A DNA stretch of 64,000 bases from Labia minor (lineage: Eukaryota > Arthropoda > Insecta > Dermaptera > Spongiphoridae): the NCBI GenBank assembly GCA_963082975.1, contig OY720344.1, positions 34,154,033-34,218,032 on the forward strand, read 5' to 3'. Below, piece after piece: positions 48,481 to 60,399 of this stretch. The first letter of the stretch is position 1, and every line of letters begins with the position of its first letter. The position numbers were made by a program, and so were the translations under genes. The notes under the pieces were generated by a model. That model was given only the letters and a program-made list of their open reading frames with translations, had not been told where the DNA came from and made no database searches.

Positions 48481-49193
48481 ATAATTAATAGATTGCTAAT
48501 AAATAATAAGTGAGAGATATTTCTAGCTTTTAAATTATGCAAAGTATCGTAGTGGGTGTCCCTCTTGTTTGACTAGAAAAATATTCATTTATCATCGAAT
48601 TACAGGATTAATTATTCATTCGGCACCAAACATTGGCATCAAGGAAATCAAGTGATAACGAGCTTTTTATTCCAACTAACGACCGAACTAATTATAAGTA
48701 GGTATTTTCATATTTATATATAGATAATATATATACACCTCTATATATATATTTATTAGGGGTTTGCGTTGTGTACATACTTTACATGACCCTCAAGTAA
48801 TAAATTCATATTTTTATCAATCTTAATATTATTTCGAAAACAACGAATCAAGTAATAAATAATAAGAAATTGAATTCTTCATATTTTAATTTATAATAAT
48901 TTATTTTTAATATATTCCTTTTCAATTTGGATTAGATTGGTTGATTTAGTTGAATATATATATATATATATATATACATATAATATATTAATATATTAAA
49001 GAATTAGAATAACATTGTGTAATTTTTCTTAATTTTATTGACTTTAGAGATGTATGTTCATTGTAACCAGCCTTTGTATTTAATATAAAATTAATTGAAA
49101 ATTATTTAATAAAATATTTTTTAAAAGTTTAAAGAAAACTTTTTCTGAATATATATATATATATATATATATGTATTTATGTCCTATATATTT

Positions 49194-49229
<36 letters not shown>

Positions 49230-49619
49230 CTTGTTGAAAAAAAAGAATTAGTATAAAATTCATAATAACCTCAACTTTTCTGGGTAAATGAAAGTGTTTA
49301 CTGGTTCAAAAAATATTCAATTAATAAAATATCCTGGTTGGTTTCCCTTCTTTTATTCTAATAACCATTTTTTTTTTTTTTTTTTTTTTTGTAAACAAAT
49401 TTCAACGCGTGTCGAATGAATAATTTTCAGTCTATTTGTGACATTTTATTGTTCATATATACTTGTATAACTAATAATATATATGTATAATAACAACATC
49501 AGCTTTGCAACAAAACAAAATAGAGAATCAATTTCCAGGTCTTAGAAAGCGGCAAAAGATCAAAAGGGATGTTGTGTGGCAAGATTATGTTTTTTTTCCA
49601 CAAATATTTTTTCTATTAA
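48481..49619. other. AT-rich interval with microsatellites
   Basis: Contains (AT)n at 48954-48978, 49149-49172 and 49199-49226 and a T23 tract at 49368-49390. A moderately complex patch sits at 48545-48700. No gene. Confidence 0.6.
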
Positions 49620-49820
49620 ATTGATGCCCGGAGGCCGCCGACGGTTATTAGCGAGTTCGGAAGCACCTGTCTTAAGGTCTTAAGGCCCTCAGCCCTGTTA
49701 TTAGGAATCGGTTTAAACTCACACCCCAGCAGTGAAACGTTTGCTGAGCGGTGGAATCTCCATTTCGCATCCGAAATTGACTTTTAATCCATAACAATCC
49801 ACATTAGCACATTATAGCCA
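49620..49820. other. Candidate regulatory island
   Basis: Unique block: GGAGGCCGCCGACGG near 49630, a CTTAAGGTCTTAAGG tandem near 49672, CTCACACCCCAGC (T-box-like TCACACC at 49719-49725) and TTGACTTTTAATCC. No frame. Confidence 0.42.
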
Positions 49821-50129
49821 ACTATCGAGGCAGTTATTATTTATTACTGTGCATGCAAATTAATAATAAATATCTTGATAAGTACCTAATCATCAATCAT
49901 TATAATAAGGTGTATAACAATCTTAAATGAAGATATATATATAATTGTATCCAAAAAGTTCATCTTTTTCTCAATGTTCTCTTGCTTTTATTTTGTTTTC
50001 CATTTCATCAAAATGATATAATTTAGTAATCTCAAAATATGTAAATTACTATCTAATTTAAAATTTCTAAATATTTATGTGCTTATTTGTATTATTGTTT
50101 TTTTTTTAATAATATTATTTATTTTATTT

Positions 50130-50285
50130 ATTACTAGCTGCTGATGGTTATCCTATTTCAATATTTTTTTATTTTGTTCCTTTGGACCCGATTAACTTCC
50201 GGAGAAAAATTAAATCAAAATACTTATTCAGACCCGAGATATAAACTTTATAATGAAATTTGAAATATTATTTTGATATTATTTT
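50130..50285. repeat. Possible retrotransposon-tail remnant
   Basis: TTACTAGCTGCTGATGG followed by GGACCCGATTAACTTCC resembles the ACTAGCTGACC-type tails seen at many invertebrate non-LTR repeats. The match is partial and ends cannot be placed. Confidence 0.25.
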
Positions 50286-50385
50286 TCTTGAATAGATTAT
50301 TAAGAGGTTTAAATAAGTGTTTTCGAATATAAGTCTAATTTTTTATTATATTGGAAGCGGAAAAAATATCCTTAATTTATGATCA

Positions 50386-50419
<34 letters not shown>

Positions 50420-50450
50420 GCATTTAAATATAATAAAATTTGAAATGTCA

Positions 50451-50619
50451 GTAAGCGAATTTATTAAAAGAAAAAGTGTTGTCAGTTGCCTAAATATAAG
50501 GGGCTCTTATCGACTCGAAGGTTCAGAAATTCAGCGGAGGTTCGTCCGTGGTGCGCGCGCATAGCGTGGTTCATTGTACAACAAACATGGTTCCGGTAAG
50601 CGAATTTATTAAAAGAAAA
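50451..50619. repeat. GC-rich 121-bp insert between perfect 24-bp direct repeats
   Basis: The 24 bases at 50451-50474 (starting GTAAGCGAATTTATT) recur exactly at 50596-50619. Between them lies a GC-richer unique block with CGGAGGTTCGTCCG, GGTGCGCGCGCATAGC and ACAAACATGGTTCCG. The layout fits an insertion with a long target duplication, or a local tandem duplication. The insert ends ATGGTTCCG directly before GTAAGC, which looks like a short first coding exon followed by a splice donor. With no A tail or further exon, this remains a curiosity. Confidence 0.6.
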
Positions 50620-51019
50620 TCATCAATCCTTAAGGATTTTACTAAGAACTTTAAAAACATTATATAACAAGGAAATTTATTTTAAAATTTAAATTTTATT
50701 TTCATTGGAATTTATACTTTTTGTGTTGGGTTTTCCTAAGCATTTTCCCTATTTTTCTGTTTATTTTCCTACGTCATATTTAATTGACGTCTATTTATTA
50801 GATAAATAGATAAATTAAAAATTTCAACAAAGATCCATTAAATATTTTTTTAATAGTATCAATATTATCAAATGCCTATTCTCTATTGACATAATTAAAA
50901 TTTTCTTTTCTTTTGAATTCAATAGAAAAAAAAAGTAATAAATTGAAGAAGAAGGAGAGGTGATGAAAAGTGATTTTGAATTTGTTGCTATGTTTTCTTG
51001 GATTTAAATAAACATACAC
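50620..51019. other. AT-rich interval without a gene
   Basis: AT-rich filler, nothing seen. Confidence 0.6.
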
Positions 51020-51330
51020 CGATTAAAAATCCTATTGTCCTCACCTGGGAGCTGCCCGTATTTAAATATAGTCGTATCTATATATTTAGCCACAGATACA
51101 TTCATGTAGTCATTAGTATACATTAATACATATTATATGCATTTAGTTAGCGTCCGACTAGGCTCCCGCTTAAATCATAAATTAATTACTGTGGAAATGT
51201 TATTTACATTGCATGGCGTTTGATGATGAATTTTTAGCAACCATCCATCTTCATTAAAAACATCGAAGCAAGATGGGGTGGAGAGGGAGGGGGGCGGATG
51301 AATAAACAGGAGCCACTTCGAGGAATTCAA
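51020..51330. other. GC-richer island
   Basis: Mixed block with TCACCTGGGAGCTGCCCG near 51041 (E-box CACCTG), TAGCGTCCGACTAGGC near 51148, GCATGGCGTTTGATG near 51211, and GAGGGAGGGGGGCGG near 51282. No frame. An (AT)n tract follows at about 51355-51380. Confidence 0.35.
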
Positions 51331-52679
51331 TTCTAAGGAAAATTTCATATATATAAGTATATATATATATATATATATATTAATAAGCTAGATAGAGAGG
51401 TCGTAACAAGTTAAAAAGAATGTAATGAGGGGTAATTAATTAACTTCAAATGAATAATACAGTAAAGTTTACTAATATGTGTATAAATAATTTGATGAAA
51501 TTAATTAAATTAGGTAGTCGATTCTTTATTCTTTTGATTTTGTTATTTTTTTTTATTCTTATCATTTAAATAGAGCTTAGTTTTCCTAATTATTTTCAAA
51601 AGTAATGAAATTACTAATTCAAATTTCCCCCAATATCGACCTACTACATAACGTTTCAAGATGATTAAAAAAGACCACAAAAATTACTCTCTAATAATTT
51701 AACTAGAAAAATAATTAAAAGCTATTGTGATTGAATTCCTATAAGTATTCAATGTTTATAAAATAGTCTAATCACTCAATCATATCATAACATAAGTAAT
51801 TTGATAGATCTACATTGTTTATTACATATAATCAAATAAAAGTAAAATAATATACTATTTCAAAGAAAAAACATTCAATTTTATTAATATTTAATGCCAT
51901 TTTATAAAATTCTCTTTAAATCCATTGAATTAGAAAGTCCATATAATAAAATATTTATATTTTATTATTAGTATAATACAAACGATCGAATGATTGATTG
52001 TTAAATTATATATTTGAATTGGTTATGCAATTTTCCAAGCTAGTATATTACATTAAATTCTATTATATATTTAATTTGATATATTATAAGTAAAACTCTT
52101 CCTGTTGCTTTAGTTAATAGTAATGTATAATATAAAAATGATTTATTTATGCACGTGTATAATATACAAGAATACACTAAAAGGAGTAATAATAAAAAAA
52201 TTTGATTTTTTTATTAGTGATTTTAGCATTTCAAAATAAGATAAATTTCTTATTTATTTTTGTAATTAAAATCTATTTTAAATTCAACATTAAATTGTAG
52301 AAAAATGTTTAGTATAGGGGTATATTATTATATACAGGTATTCTAATCTGTAGGTATATAGTACATACAACTAATTGATATTAAATTAATTCTATCTAAA
52401 ATAATTAACTATAAATTACAAAAAAAAAAAAACAATTGAATGAATAAATTAAATAAATAAATAATTTTTTTTTACAAAGAACTAATCACTCTCTGTAAAT
52501 AAATAGATATATTTTATTATCTATAAATCAATTATTATCTTTTATTATGTATTTTAATTATTAAAATAAAAATTAGATAAAAAATACAAATTCTAATTTA
52601 AAAGATTCATAAACAAAGAAACTAATGGGAGTGGAATAGAATAAATAAATAATAGATGAATATCGAAATAGAATCTAAA
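51331..52679. other. AT-rich interval without a gene
   Basis: AT-rich filler. Nothing supported. Confidence 0.6.
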
Positions 52680-52855
52680 TTGAATAATTAATGCGGTCCA
52701 TCATGGCGAGAGAAGAGCAAAGTGAGCCTCATTTGACAAAGCATTCAGGTTAATTGGCGGCTGGAAAGGATGATGAAAGGAGGCAATCGGGATTGGCAAA
52801 CGGCTAATGAGACATCAAATTGAATGCATTTAGTCAATGTTCCTTATTGATTATT
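52680..52855. other. Candidate regulatory island
   Basis: Unique: GGTCCATCATGGCGAGAG near 52694, GAGCCTCATTTGACAAAGC near 52724, GGTTAATTGGCGGCTGG near 52748, GGCTAATGAGACATC near 52802. No frame. Confidence 0.42.
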
Positions 52856-52921
52856 CTTTCTTTTTTTTTATTAATCGAAAATATAAAAGGACTGGACTGG
52901 GAGGTATTCAGCTTAAAAGTG

Positions 52922-52925
<4 letters not shown>

Positions 52926-52961
<36 letters not shown>
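52926..52961. repeat. (AT)n microsatellite
   Basis: Uninterrupted run of about 36 bp. Confidence 0.95.
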
Positions 52962-52963
<2 letters not shown>

Positions 52964-53539
52964 TTGTATATCAATGAGATCAGTAAATTAATTTAGTTTT
53001 AAATAACAATAATTTTAAAATAATAAACTTTAAGTTTTTAAATTTTAGTCGAATAAAATAAATATTTCCAAATATAATTTATACAATTTATATCTTATAT
53101 GTAAATTATTTCAATATTAAATGGATCTACTACTTTGCAAAAAAATGTGATTATTTTTTACTGTAATGTAGTGGAAATTGACAGATAGATACATATTACA
53201 GATATTAACTACATAATTAAATGAGATAATAAAATTTTAAATTTATTTAAAATATACATATATCAAAAGTTGAAATTATTTTTTTATAAATCAGGATAAA
53301 ATTGTTGATTTTTTTTAAAGAAAGCAAAAAAAATATAAGACTTTTGAAAAACATCTAATTTAGTGAGGTATAGGTAGTAATTTTTGAATAAAATCACAAA
53401 TTATTACTTGGAATAATTTTTTTCCTTTTAAATCATAAAATATCATTCTTTTTAATTCAATAAATATTAATGATTTTGCATTTATAAGAAAATAATCTCA
53501 ATTAAATATATATATATATTGAAGGAGAATAAATTGAAA
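52962..53539. other. AT-rich interval without a gene
   Basis: AT-rich filler, nothing seen. Confidence 0.6.
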
Positions 53540-53670
53540 GTGTGAATTAAGCGGCGGTAAATTCGGGTTCAGGTGAGAAATTCAACGGCAGTGAATGCAG
53601 GCTCAGACGCCGCCAAATATCGAAGCGGGCTTCGGACTACCACACACACACACACAGGCGTAATTCTCCT
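53540..53670. other. Small GC-richer island with (AC)n
   Basis: Contains a near-repeat: CGGTAAATTCGGGTTCAGG and, about 30 bp later, CAGTGAATGCAGGCTCAG. GCCGCCAAATATCG follows, then an (AC)n run at about 53641-53656. No frame. Confidence 0.35.
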
Positions 53671-53969
53671 AGCATATATAAACATCCATAAAACACATTG
53701 GTTAAGGTAAAAGATGAAGGTAGAATTAAAGTAAAATTTAAAATATATAATTAATTAAATAATCTCATAATAAGTAAAATATATACATTATAACATAAAT
53801 ATATTTCAGGTTAAAATTAAAGGGAAAATTTAGAAGAAATATTTTTCAAAAATATTTAATAAAATTTATTCATTGAAATAAGAATTTTAGTTAAGATAGA
53901 ATATAAATAAAAATTAATAGAATTCTTGGTCACTAGAGCAAATAAATCATAAAATTAAAATTTTGATTA

Positions 53970-54171
53970 TAGTAAAATTTTACTTTATCAAAGTGAATTA
54001 TAAAATACCAAAAAATGTAAAATAAAAAATTTTCAATAAATACAATAAATACATAAAGCGGAAGTCATTTCAATAGAATTTTTTTTTTATTTTTTATTAA
54101 AATTTATTTATTTAAATTTTACATTTTTTGGTATTTTATAATTCATTTTCGTTGAGTAAAAAGTTTTAGTA
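53970..54171. mobile_element. 202-bp MITE-like inverted-repeat element
   Basis: Perfect 30-bp inverted arms lie at 53994-54023 and 54116-54145, with words TGAATTATAAAATACC and GGTATTTTATAATTCA. Imperfect matches extend outward to TAGTAAAA (53970) and TTTTAGTA (54171), so each terminal repeat is about 54 bp and the element is probably TA-flanked. The interior (54024-54115) is AT-rich without a frame. Superfamily unresolved; the TA boundaries would suit Tc1/mariner. Confidence 0.65.
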
Positions 54172-54835
54172 AAAAAAAGTAAAAAAAGTATAAATGATTT
54201 TATAATAATAATAATAAATAATTGTTTATATATTTAAATAAATAAAAATTAAAATTCTATGACTAAAATTTATATATTCAGATTAATTACTATACTAGTT
54301 TTTCCTAGCAAATAGAATATTTTTGTTTCGAATCATTAATTGATTATTTTTGAAAATAAAATAAATACAAAATTGTTAAGATGTTAGTTAGAAAAATAAA
54401 TTTCAAAAAAATATTTTAAATTGAAATTCAGAAAAGAATTAATTCATTTTTAAGTAAAACACCTTTTATAGCTATTATTATTTTTTAGTTAAATATTATT
54501 GTTAATAAATAAAAAAAAACAACTAATTACTTTGGAATTTATTTATTTATTATTTGCTACCACAGTTTTTAAATAATTAAAGTATCCCATAAAAAATAAG
54601 TTAAAGATTAATATTATAATTAACAATTGTTATTTTATGGGAAACTAAAGCCTTGTAAAGTTTTTTTTTTTAAATAAATTAAAAAAATAAACCTAATTAA
54701 TAATTCTCATTATATATACTTTATTATCATAGATATGTTATGTAGAATAATTCAATTATTATTTTTTTTTTAAATTTATATATTTGGTCAATTTTTTGTT
54801 AATAAATAAACAATTAAATGATTAAATGATTAAAT
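54172..54835. other. AT-rich interval without a gene
   Basis: AT-rich filler, nothing seen. Confidence 0.6.
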
Positions 54836-55250
54836 TAAATGATTGTAATAGGGAAAGTAAAAATTGGAGGGGGATTGTGTAAACGAGCTATGATATATGC
54901 ACAGTTGATTAAATATCAATATTGGATTTATTTATTAGGTAATCCTTTCGTCAGTTGCTTAAGTCCAATTGATTGGTCGACTGTCAGTCTTAAATTCATT
55001 TCATTGCATTCATCGAGAGTTAATGAACGAGATTTTCGCTAAGTCACTAATTTGAATGCAAGTCTCAATCAATTAAAAAGTATTTAACTGTCAGATGAGA
55101 GACATTAATAGATCACTTAGTGAGGAGAACGGATGGAATGGGGGTCATGCCAGAATGGCGGGGTCAGAAAGAGAGGGCGAAAGGGTTGATGCAAAAAGCA
55201 ATAATGAAATTGCTGAAATTGATACTCATAACAATTTTTCAAGTAATTCA
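54836..55250. other. Candidate regulatory island
   Basis: GC-richer than its surroundings: CTTTCGTCAGTTGCTTAAG near 54946, CAATTGATTGGTCGACTG near 54967, CATTCATCGAGAGTTAATG near 55006, and CCAGAATGGCGGGGTC near 55150 with ATGGCGG at 55155-55161. Frames 54839-55042 and 55120-55377 have no recognisable domain. Confidence 0.38.
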
Positions 55251-56232
55251 TTCAATAAAGGATAGAAAAGATCAGTTTCAAAGTTATATTGCTCATCAAC
55301 AGTGTTATTTCCCACTAGAAATTATTTTTTTATTTAATTTAAATATAATTAGGATATTTACTATCAGTATAAATTAATTTCTTAGAATAATTATAAGTTA
55401 TAATAATAAAAAAAATATCTCAGAATAATTATTATCTTTTTATTATATTTATATCATAATGGTTTATATACTTTTTTATTATAATATTCTATATATCTAA
55501 TTATTTTTACTTATATAAAAATAATTTATACTAACTATAACTATAATAAGCACCATTTCTACCTATTATACTTCCATGTTATATTAATGTTAATCTGAAA
55601 TCAATTGTTGAATGATTGATAGTGTAACAATTTGAAAATTTATTTCAATTATTCAAAAGAAAATGATTTAATCTTAAATATTTTGTTCCTACTATATTAC
55701 AATATTTTATATTATATTGAATTATTTAATTAATTATTTAATTCCGATAATTAGAGAATTTTTTAAATATTTAATAAATTTTCATTGTAATAGTTAATAA
55801 ACAAATCGAGTGAGAAAAAAAAATCTTTGAAAGAAATGATATTTCAGTATCAAGAGTTGAAAAATAGATTTTATTACCTATTTTGAAATATATATGTAAT
55901 ATTTATCTAAAATTCACCACATGCAAAACTTACGAGCTGTGAAAAAGACTGCCTCCTCCATGTCCCCCTTCTCAACTAGTTTATACTCTACATGCAACAC
56001 TCTCTCTCTCTCTCACTCTCTTAGTCTTGCTCCCTACCCAACTTGAATCAATTAATTGATTTTTATTTAGGCTCAGAAAGGCACTCGCGAGGTCAAAATC
56101 TTTTCCTACAAAAATCATACAAAAAAAAAAAATAGTAAAACAATGATTTCATTATTTCAACAAAAGTAGTATTAATTTATTCATATTCATAGAATTTATC
56201 AATGGCTAGTTTTATTAATAAATGATATAATC

Positions 56233-56275
<43 letters not shown>

Positions 56276-56955
56276 AAACTAAATTGCTTACCTACAATTT
56301 ATAAAAAAAATTAATCTTTTCGTCTCATTTTTCATCACTTATATAAGTATAATTAATTTTACTTTTATAATAGGTAATTGCTTATTTTTTTCATCTATTA
56401 TCATAATTAAATTTTATATGAAAAAAATATATATTATCTTTCTAGTTGAGATTATATTTATTTTATATTTAAAATAATAGAATAAATACAGTATTATAGA
56501 AATATAATTAAAAAGGGATGTGAATATTACTGATTATATTTACGAGAATATTATTTTATTTTATTATTATATGTTTATTTATTATACTTGAAAAGATGGT
56601 TTGATAAAGTATAAGAGTTAAAGAAGCAAAAAAATACTTCTCACGTGTTAGTCACCCCTTTCAACTGGACGTTAACTGTTTTTATAAATAATATAAAAAA
56701 AAAATGTTCAGAAATGGGATGATCCTATTCGATCATGTATATATAATATATTTATATAAATAGATTTGAAAATGTCTCGTTATGATAAAATTGATTTGGT
56801 GGGTAAATTTAGATGTTAAAAAAATATTGAAATCCCTCTTCCACCCTTCCTCCTCACAAGTGAAGGATAAATACCCCCTTCTCCTCTTATAGTGGTATTG
56901 ATTCTATTCTCTTAAAAATTTTCCTTTGAAGCTGGCTTCATAAATTAATTAATCG
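55251..56955. other. AT-rich interval without a gene
   Basis: AT-rich filler with (TC)n near 56001-56020 and an (AT)n tract at 56234-56270. The patch 55915-56100 is slightly more complex. No genes. Confidence 0.55.
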
Positions 56956-56959
56956 AGAT

Positions 56960-57300
56960 TTGATAACAGCCATTAATCGAATTATTCTTTGGCGAGGAAG
57001 GGTTGGCGCCTTGTCTTTTTCAGCTTTCGGTATTCTAAGATGCTCAAAGGGTCCGCTTTGGAGGCGTGGTTGACTGGGCGGGCACATCGGTGAAGATCAA
57101 AGAAGCGGCCCCTTTGGTGCGAGGAGCCCCGGGGCCCGGCTGGGGCTAATTGGGGGCCCGTGAAGGGAATTCTATCTCGCACACACGCAGAGCTAGAGCA
57201 GAGACCTGAACACGATGCTGGCTGGCTAGTTAACCATTCACAGCCACTTACAACAGCCAAGATCGAGTTTAGCTTTGGCAGAGTGGAGAGAGAAAAAGAG
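56960..57300. other. GC-rich candidate regulatory island with TCF-like site
   Basis: Very GC-rich between 57000 and 57240. AGATCAAAG (57094-57102) is a TCF/LEF-type site in reverse. CTGGGGCTAATTGGGGG lies near 57140, and GAGCCCCGGGGCCC is a strong palindrome near 57124. The 92-codon reverse frame 56982-57260 shows no domain. Enhancer or CpG-type promoter are both possible. Confidence 0.45.
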
Positions 57301-58425
57301 AGAAGGCATTCGCTTTACGAAATTCCAGATTGAGTTGCTACAAGCCAAGAGGACAAAACACCTTTCTAATAGACAAACACGGTCTTCTGATAATTACAAA
57401 GAATATTAAAATCAAATCTTAAATGTCATTCTTTGTAGTAAACAGAGATAAATAAACAATACAAATACAAAATATGTTCATCTATGAAGAAAATTTTATA
57501 CTATAGATTTCTCAGTGTTTATATCATAATAAATTTTTCCTTTTCAAACTCAACGAAATTCTCTTCATTATTTTGTATTCAAAAAGTTTTGAATCTCTAG
57601 ATCTCTAATTTTTATTTTAATAAAAATATCAAAAAAACCCAGACAGAAAGACAAAATATGAAAAAAAAATTACCAAATTAATGAATTGTATAAATTTGAA
57701 TTGAAAATTTTTATAAATTTTATCTATTTTTGTTTGTGTACATATTTTTATTATCTAAAATGTCTGAAAATTATAAACCTCTAAATTTAATTTTAATTAT
57801 AAATGATTGATGATTTGGAAAATGAGCATTGCTTGCAGTTATTTATAATATTCTCTAATCAAGTTAAATATATTGAATTCAAATTAAATATGATAATATT
57901 TTGAATGAAAACTTTTTGTTAAAAAAAACATCTGTGAAAATTCTATAGAGAGACAACCTTATATTGTTAAATGCCCTCCTAAAGTCCCTCGACAAAAAAT
58001 GCTGCTTTAGGTATTCTTTTTGGGAAAATTGTTAAGATCCTCTTAAACTGTTGTATAATTGTCGATTTAATGTTTCCGAATTGTAAAATTTATTTCCGAA
58101 AGAAGAAAGGTAAAGATTTCTAAAATTGTTTAAAATAAATTCATTTTTATTTATAGGGAATTTGTTTGCAATTATAGAAATTTATTTTTTTTAGAATAGC
58201 ATAAGGGTGGTCCCATTGTCAAAAAGAGGGCTGAAAATTATCCAATTTTCTTTTATTTGACAGGTCAAATTAATGAACGGAAAAATTTGTCTTCTCGAAA
58301 ACTTACAACAGAATTGATGTAAATTATGTATTTCTTTCAGCTTAAAATATCTTTAAAATAATATTGGAAATTCAAATTGAAATTTATTATAAGAAATATG
58401 ATATACTATGAAACTTGGATTGGTT
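57301..58425. other. AT-rich interval without a gene
   Basis: AT-rich filler. A patch near 57960-58030 is somewhat more complex. Nothing supported. Confidence 0.55.
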
Positions 58426-58429
58426 CTAA

Positions 58430-58820
58430 AATCAAAATGACAAGGCTTGAGGAAAAGTCGTTAGCGGTGAAAAAGAAAAGGGTAAAGAAATGACTCGAGT
58501 CTTTGCGATTGTGATATGTCATCTGGCAGGAAGTAGCAATTGGAACGTCTCAATCAATCGAATTCAATTGTGATGATCACCATCATCATCACACGGACCG
58601 GGTCTAATCACTGCCGGTTGGCCCTCCTCGCAACGGGTGGTCTTTTCTCGCCTTGCACTCATAAAAAAAACTGGTTCTCTTTTTCTTTAACTTTTAGCCA
58701 TCTTTTTCACCTTCCAACACTGCCAAATAAAATTAAAAGCCGAAAGGCGGGGCTTCTACAAAGAAATAATTATCTCTATGAACAATGTCTTGAAAATACC
58801 AGCAAAATCTTGGCATTAGC
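58430..58820. other. Candidate regulatory island
   Basis: Unique block: TGTGATATGTCATCTGGCAG near 58511, ATGATCACCATCATCATCAC near 58573, CACTGCCGGTTGGCCC near 58609 and AAAGCCGAAAGGCGGGGC near 58736. The 101-codon frame 58540-58845 spans it; its translation shows no domain or signal peptide and starts at a non-ATG codon, so I do not call it a gene. Confidence 0.38.
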
Positions 58821-60390
58821 AATAGCAAGGCAGGTATTGATTTAAATTTGACTGGAAATTCAATAAAATTAATTTTCAAAACACTTCGAATAACAATAAT
58901 TCATCTCTAAACACTTCTAGACAATATTATTAGAAAACTAAAATAATTCCCATTTCTAGCATAACTTTCTTATCATTTGTTTTTGTTTTTATCAAAATAT
59001 AATAAGAATATATGAATAAAATTTTACCAATTTTAATATTAAAAATTCATGTCAATTAAGAGAGATTCTTTTAAAAGTAATCAATTCATACAATCAAATA
59101 AAAACAAAAGTTCAATCGAAGAAACTTTTATAAAAAAAAATTTGTGTGGATATCAATTTATTTTGAATTAAAAAATAAATGTAATGAGAGAAATGACTGG
59201 GCTAAAACGTGAGTAATTTTTATAAGAAATTTAGGGATAGAATCAGTTACGATGAGTATAAAAAGAAACTAATACTTAACAAAGATTAAGTATAGGAAAA
59301 AAAGATCAATTTGCAGAAGAGCCCTAATTAATTCTAATGGGTTTTAAAAATTTATGTGTAAATTTAGGTTAATAATAAGAACTATAAAATTTCATTAAAT
59401 TAATGTTGAATATAGTAATTGAATAATTGATATATAGTGTTTTGACAAATTTTACAAAAAGTTATTTTTTTGGTTTTATTGGTGTTAGTGATCATTTAAT
59501 TATTTATTTAGGAAATATTTTAATCTTTTGAAAACTTGGTGAGATTTGAACTTTTATTATTAAGATCAGTAATTCAGCATTTTACAACTGAACTACGGTC
59601 ACACATTTAAAATTACTTTTAAGAAAAATCTAATTTAAGGGTGAAATTGTCAGAGGGAGGATTCATCAACAATAATTCTCTAGGTTCCTTAATCATTGAC
59701 ATCACAAGAAATCTACCAATTTATTGTTAATTATAGACATTATTTCACTTAGAAGAAAGTTAAATGAAGCATAAAATCCAACTTTTTGCTAAAGATTAAT
59801 TTTCTTTTTCTCTTATGATGCTTAATAATGAAAATATATTATAAATGAAATTGATTAATATATACTGCCACTAGAATTTTATTTTTAATTTTTTAAATTT
59901 TTTTTTTTTTGTTTATTTTTTTCAAAATTCAAAAGATTCATACAATAAATAAATAAAGCTTTAAAATAGCTAACAAGAGATAAACAGAATGGGTTTTGAT
60001 AATCCTATAGTCAATTGAAAATAAAAAATTAAATTTTACTTCCTTTCTATATTATCTTTAGATGTATCTATTATCTAAAATAAAAAACAAATAAAACAAA
60101 AATAACAAAAAATAGTCAAATAGTATCTATTTGAAATATTTATACTTCATAAATTACATTCGAGATAATAATTTGCAATATTTGTGTTTTTTTTTTTCTG
60201 TGAAAATAAATACCAAAATCTTTTGTGTATGTCAGTTTGGTTGACTGAATTGTATATCTTTTCAAGTCAGACGGTCGACATGATATAAAACGCCCAGATG
60301 GAGTCAGAAAAATGGTGTGCCATGTTATAAAAACAAGTATAAAATAATATTTGTTGTATAGTATTTTTAATATATAATGACTTTATAATC
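58821..60390. other. AT-rich interval without a gene
   Basis: AT-rich filler, except the tRNA-like head listed below and a more complex patch at 60220-60330 with GTCAGTTTGGTTGACTG and GTCAGACGGTCGACATG. Confidence 0.5.
59535..59603 (-). mobile_element. tRNA-like SINE head
   Basis: On the minus strand TAGTTCAGTTGTA (59595-59583) is a good A box and AGTTCAAATCTCACC (59551-59537) a good B box. The intervening AAAATGCTGAATTACTG matches the head at 25411-25476 (AAAATTCTGAAATAAAGG). No complete cloverleaf is evident. Same old SINE family proposed. Confidence 0.48.
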
Positions 60391-60399
60391 AAAATAGAT

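Noticed and set aside
58540..58845. 101-codon forward frame
   Set aside because: Non-ATG start, no domain or signal, and lies over a candidate regulatory island.
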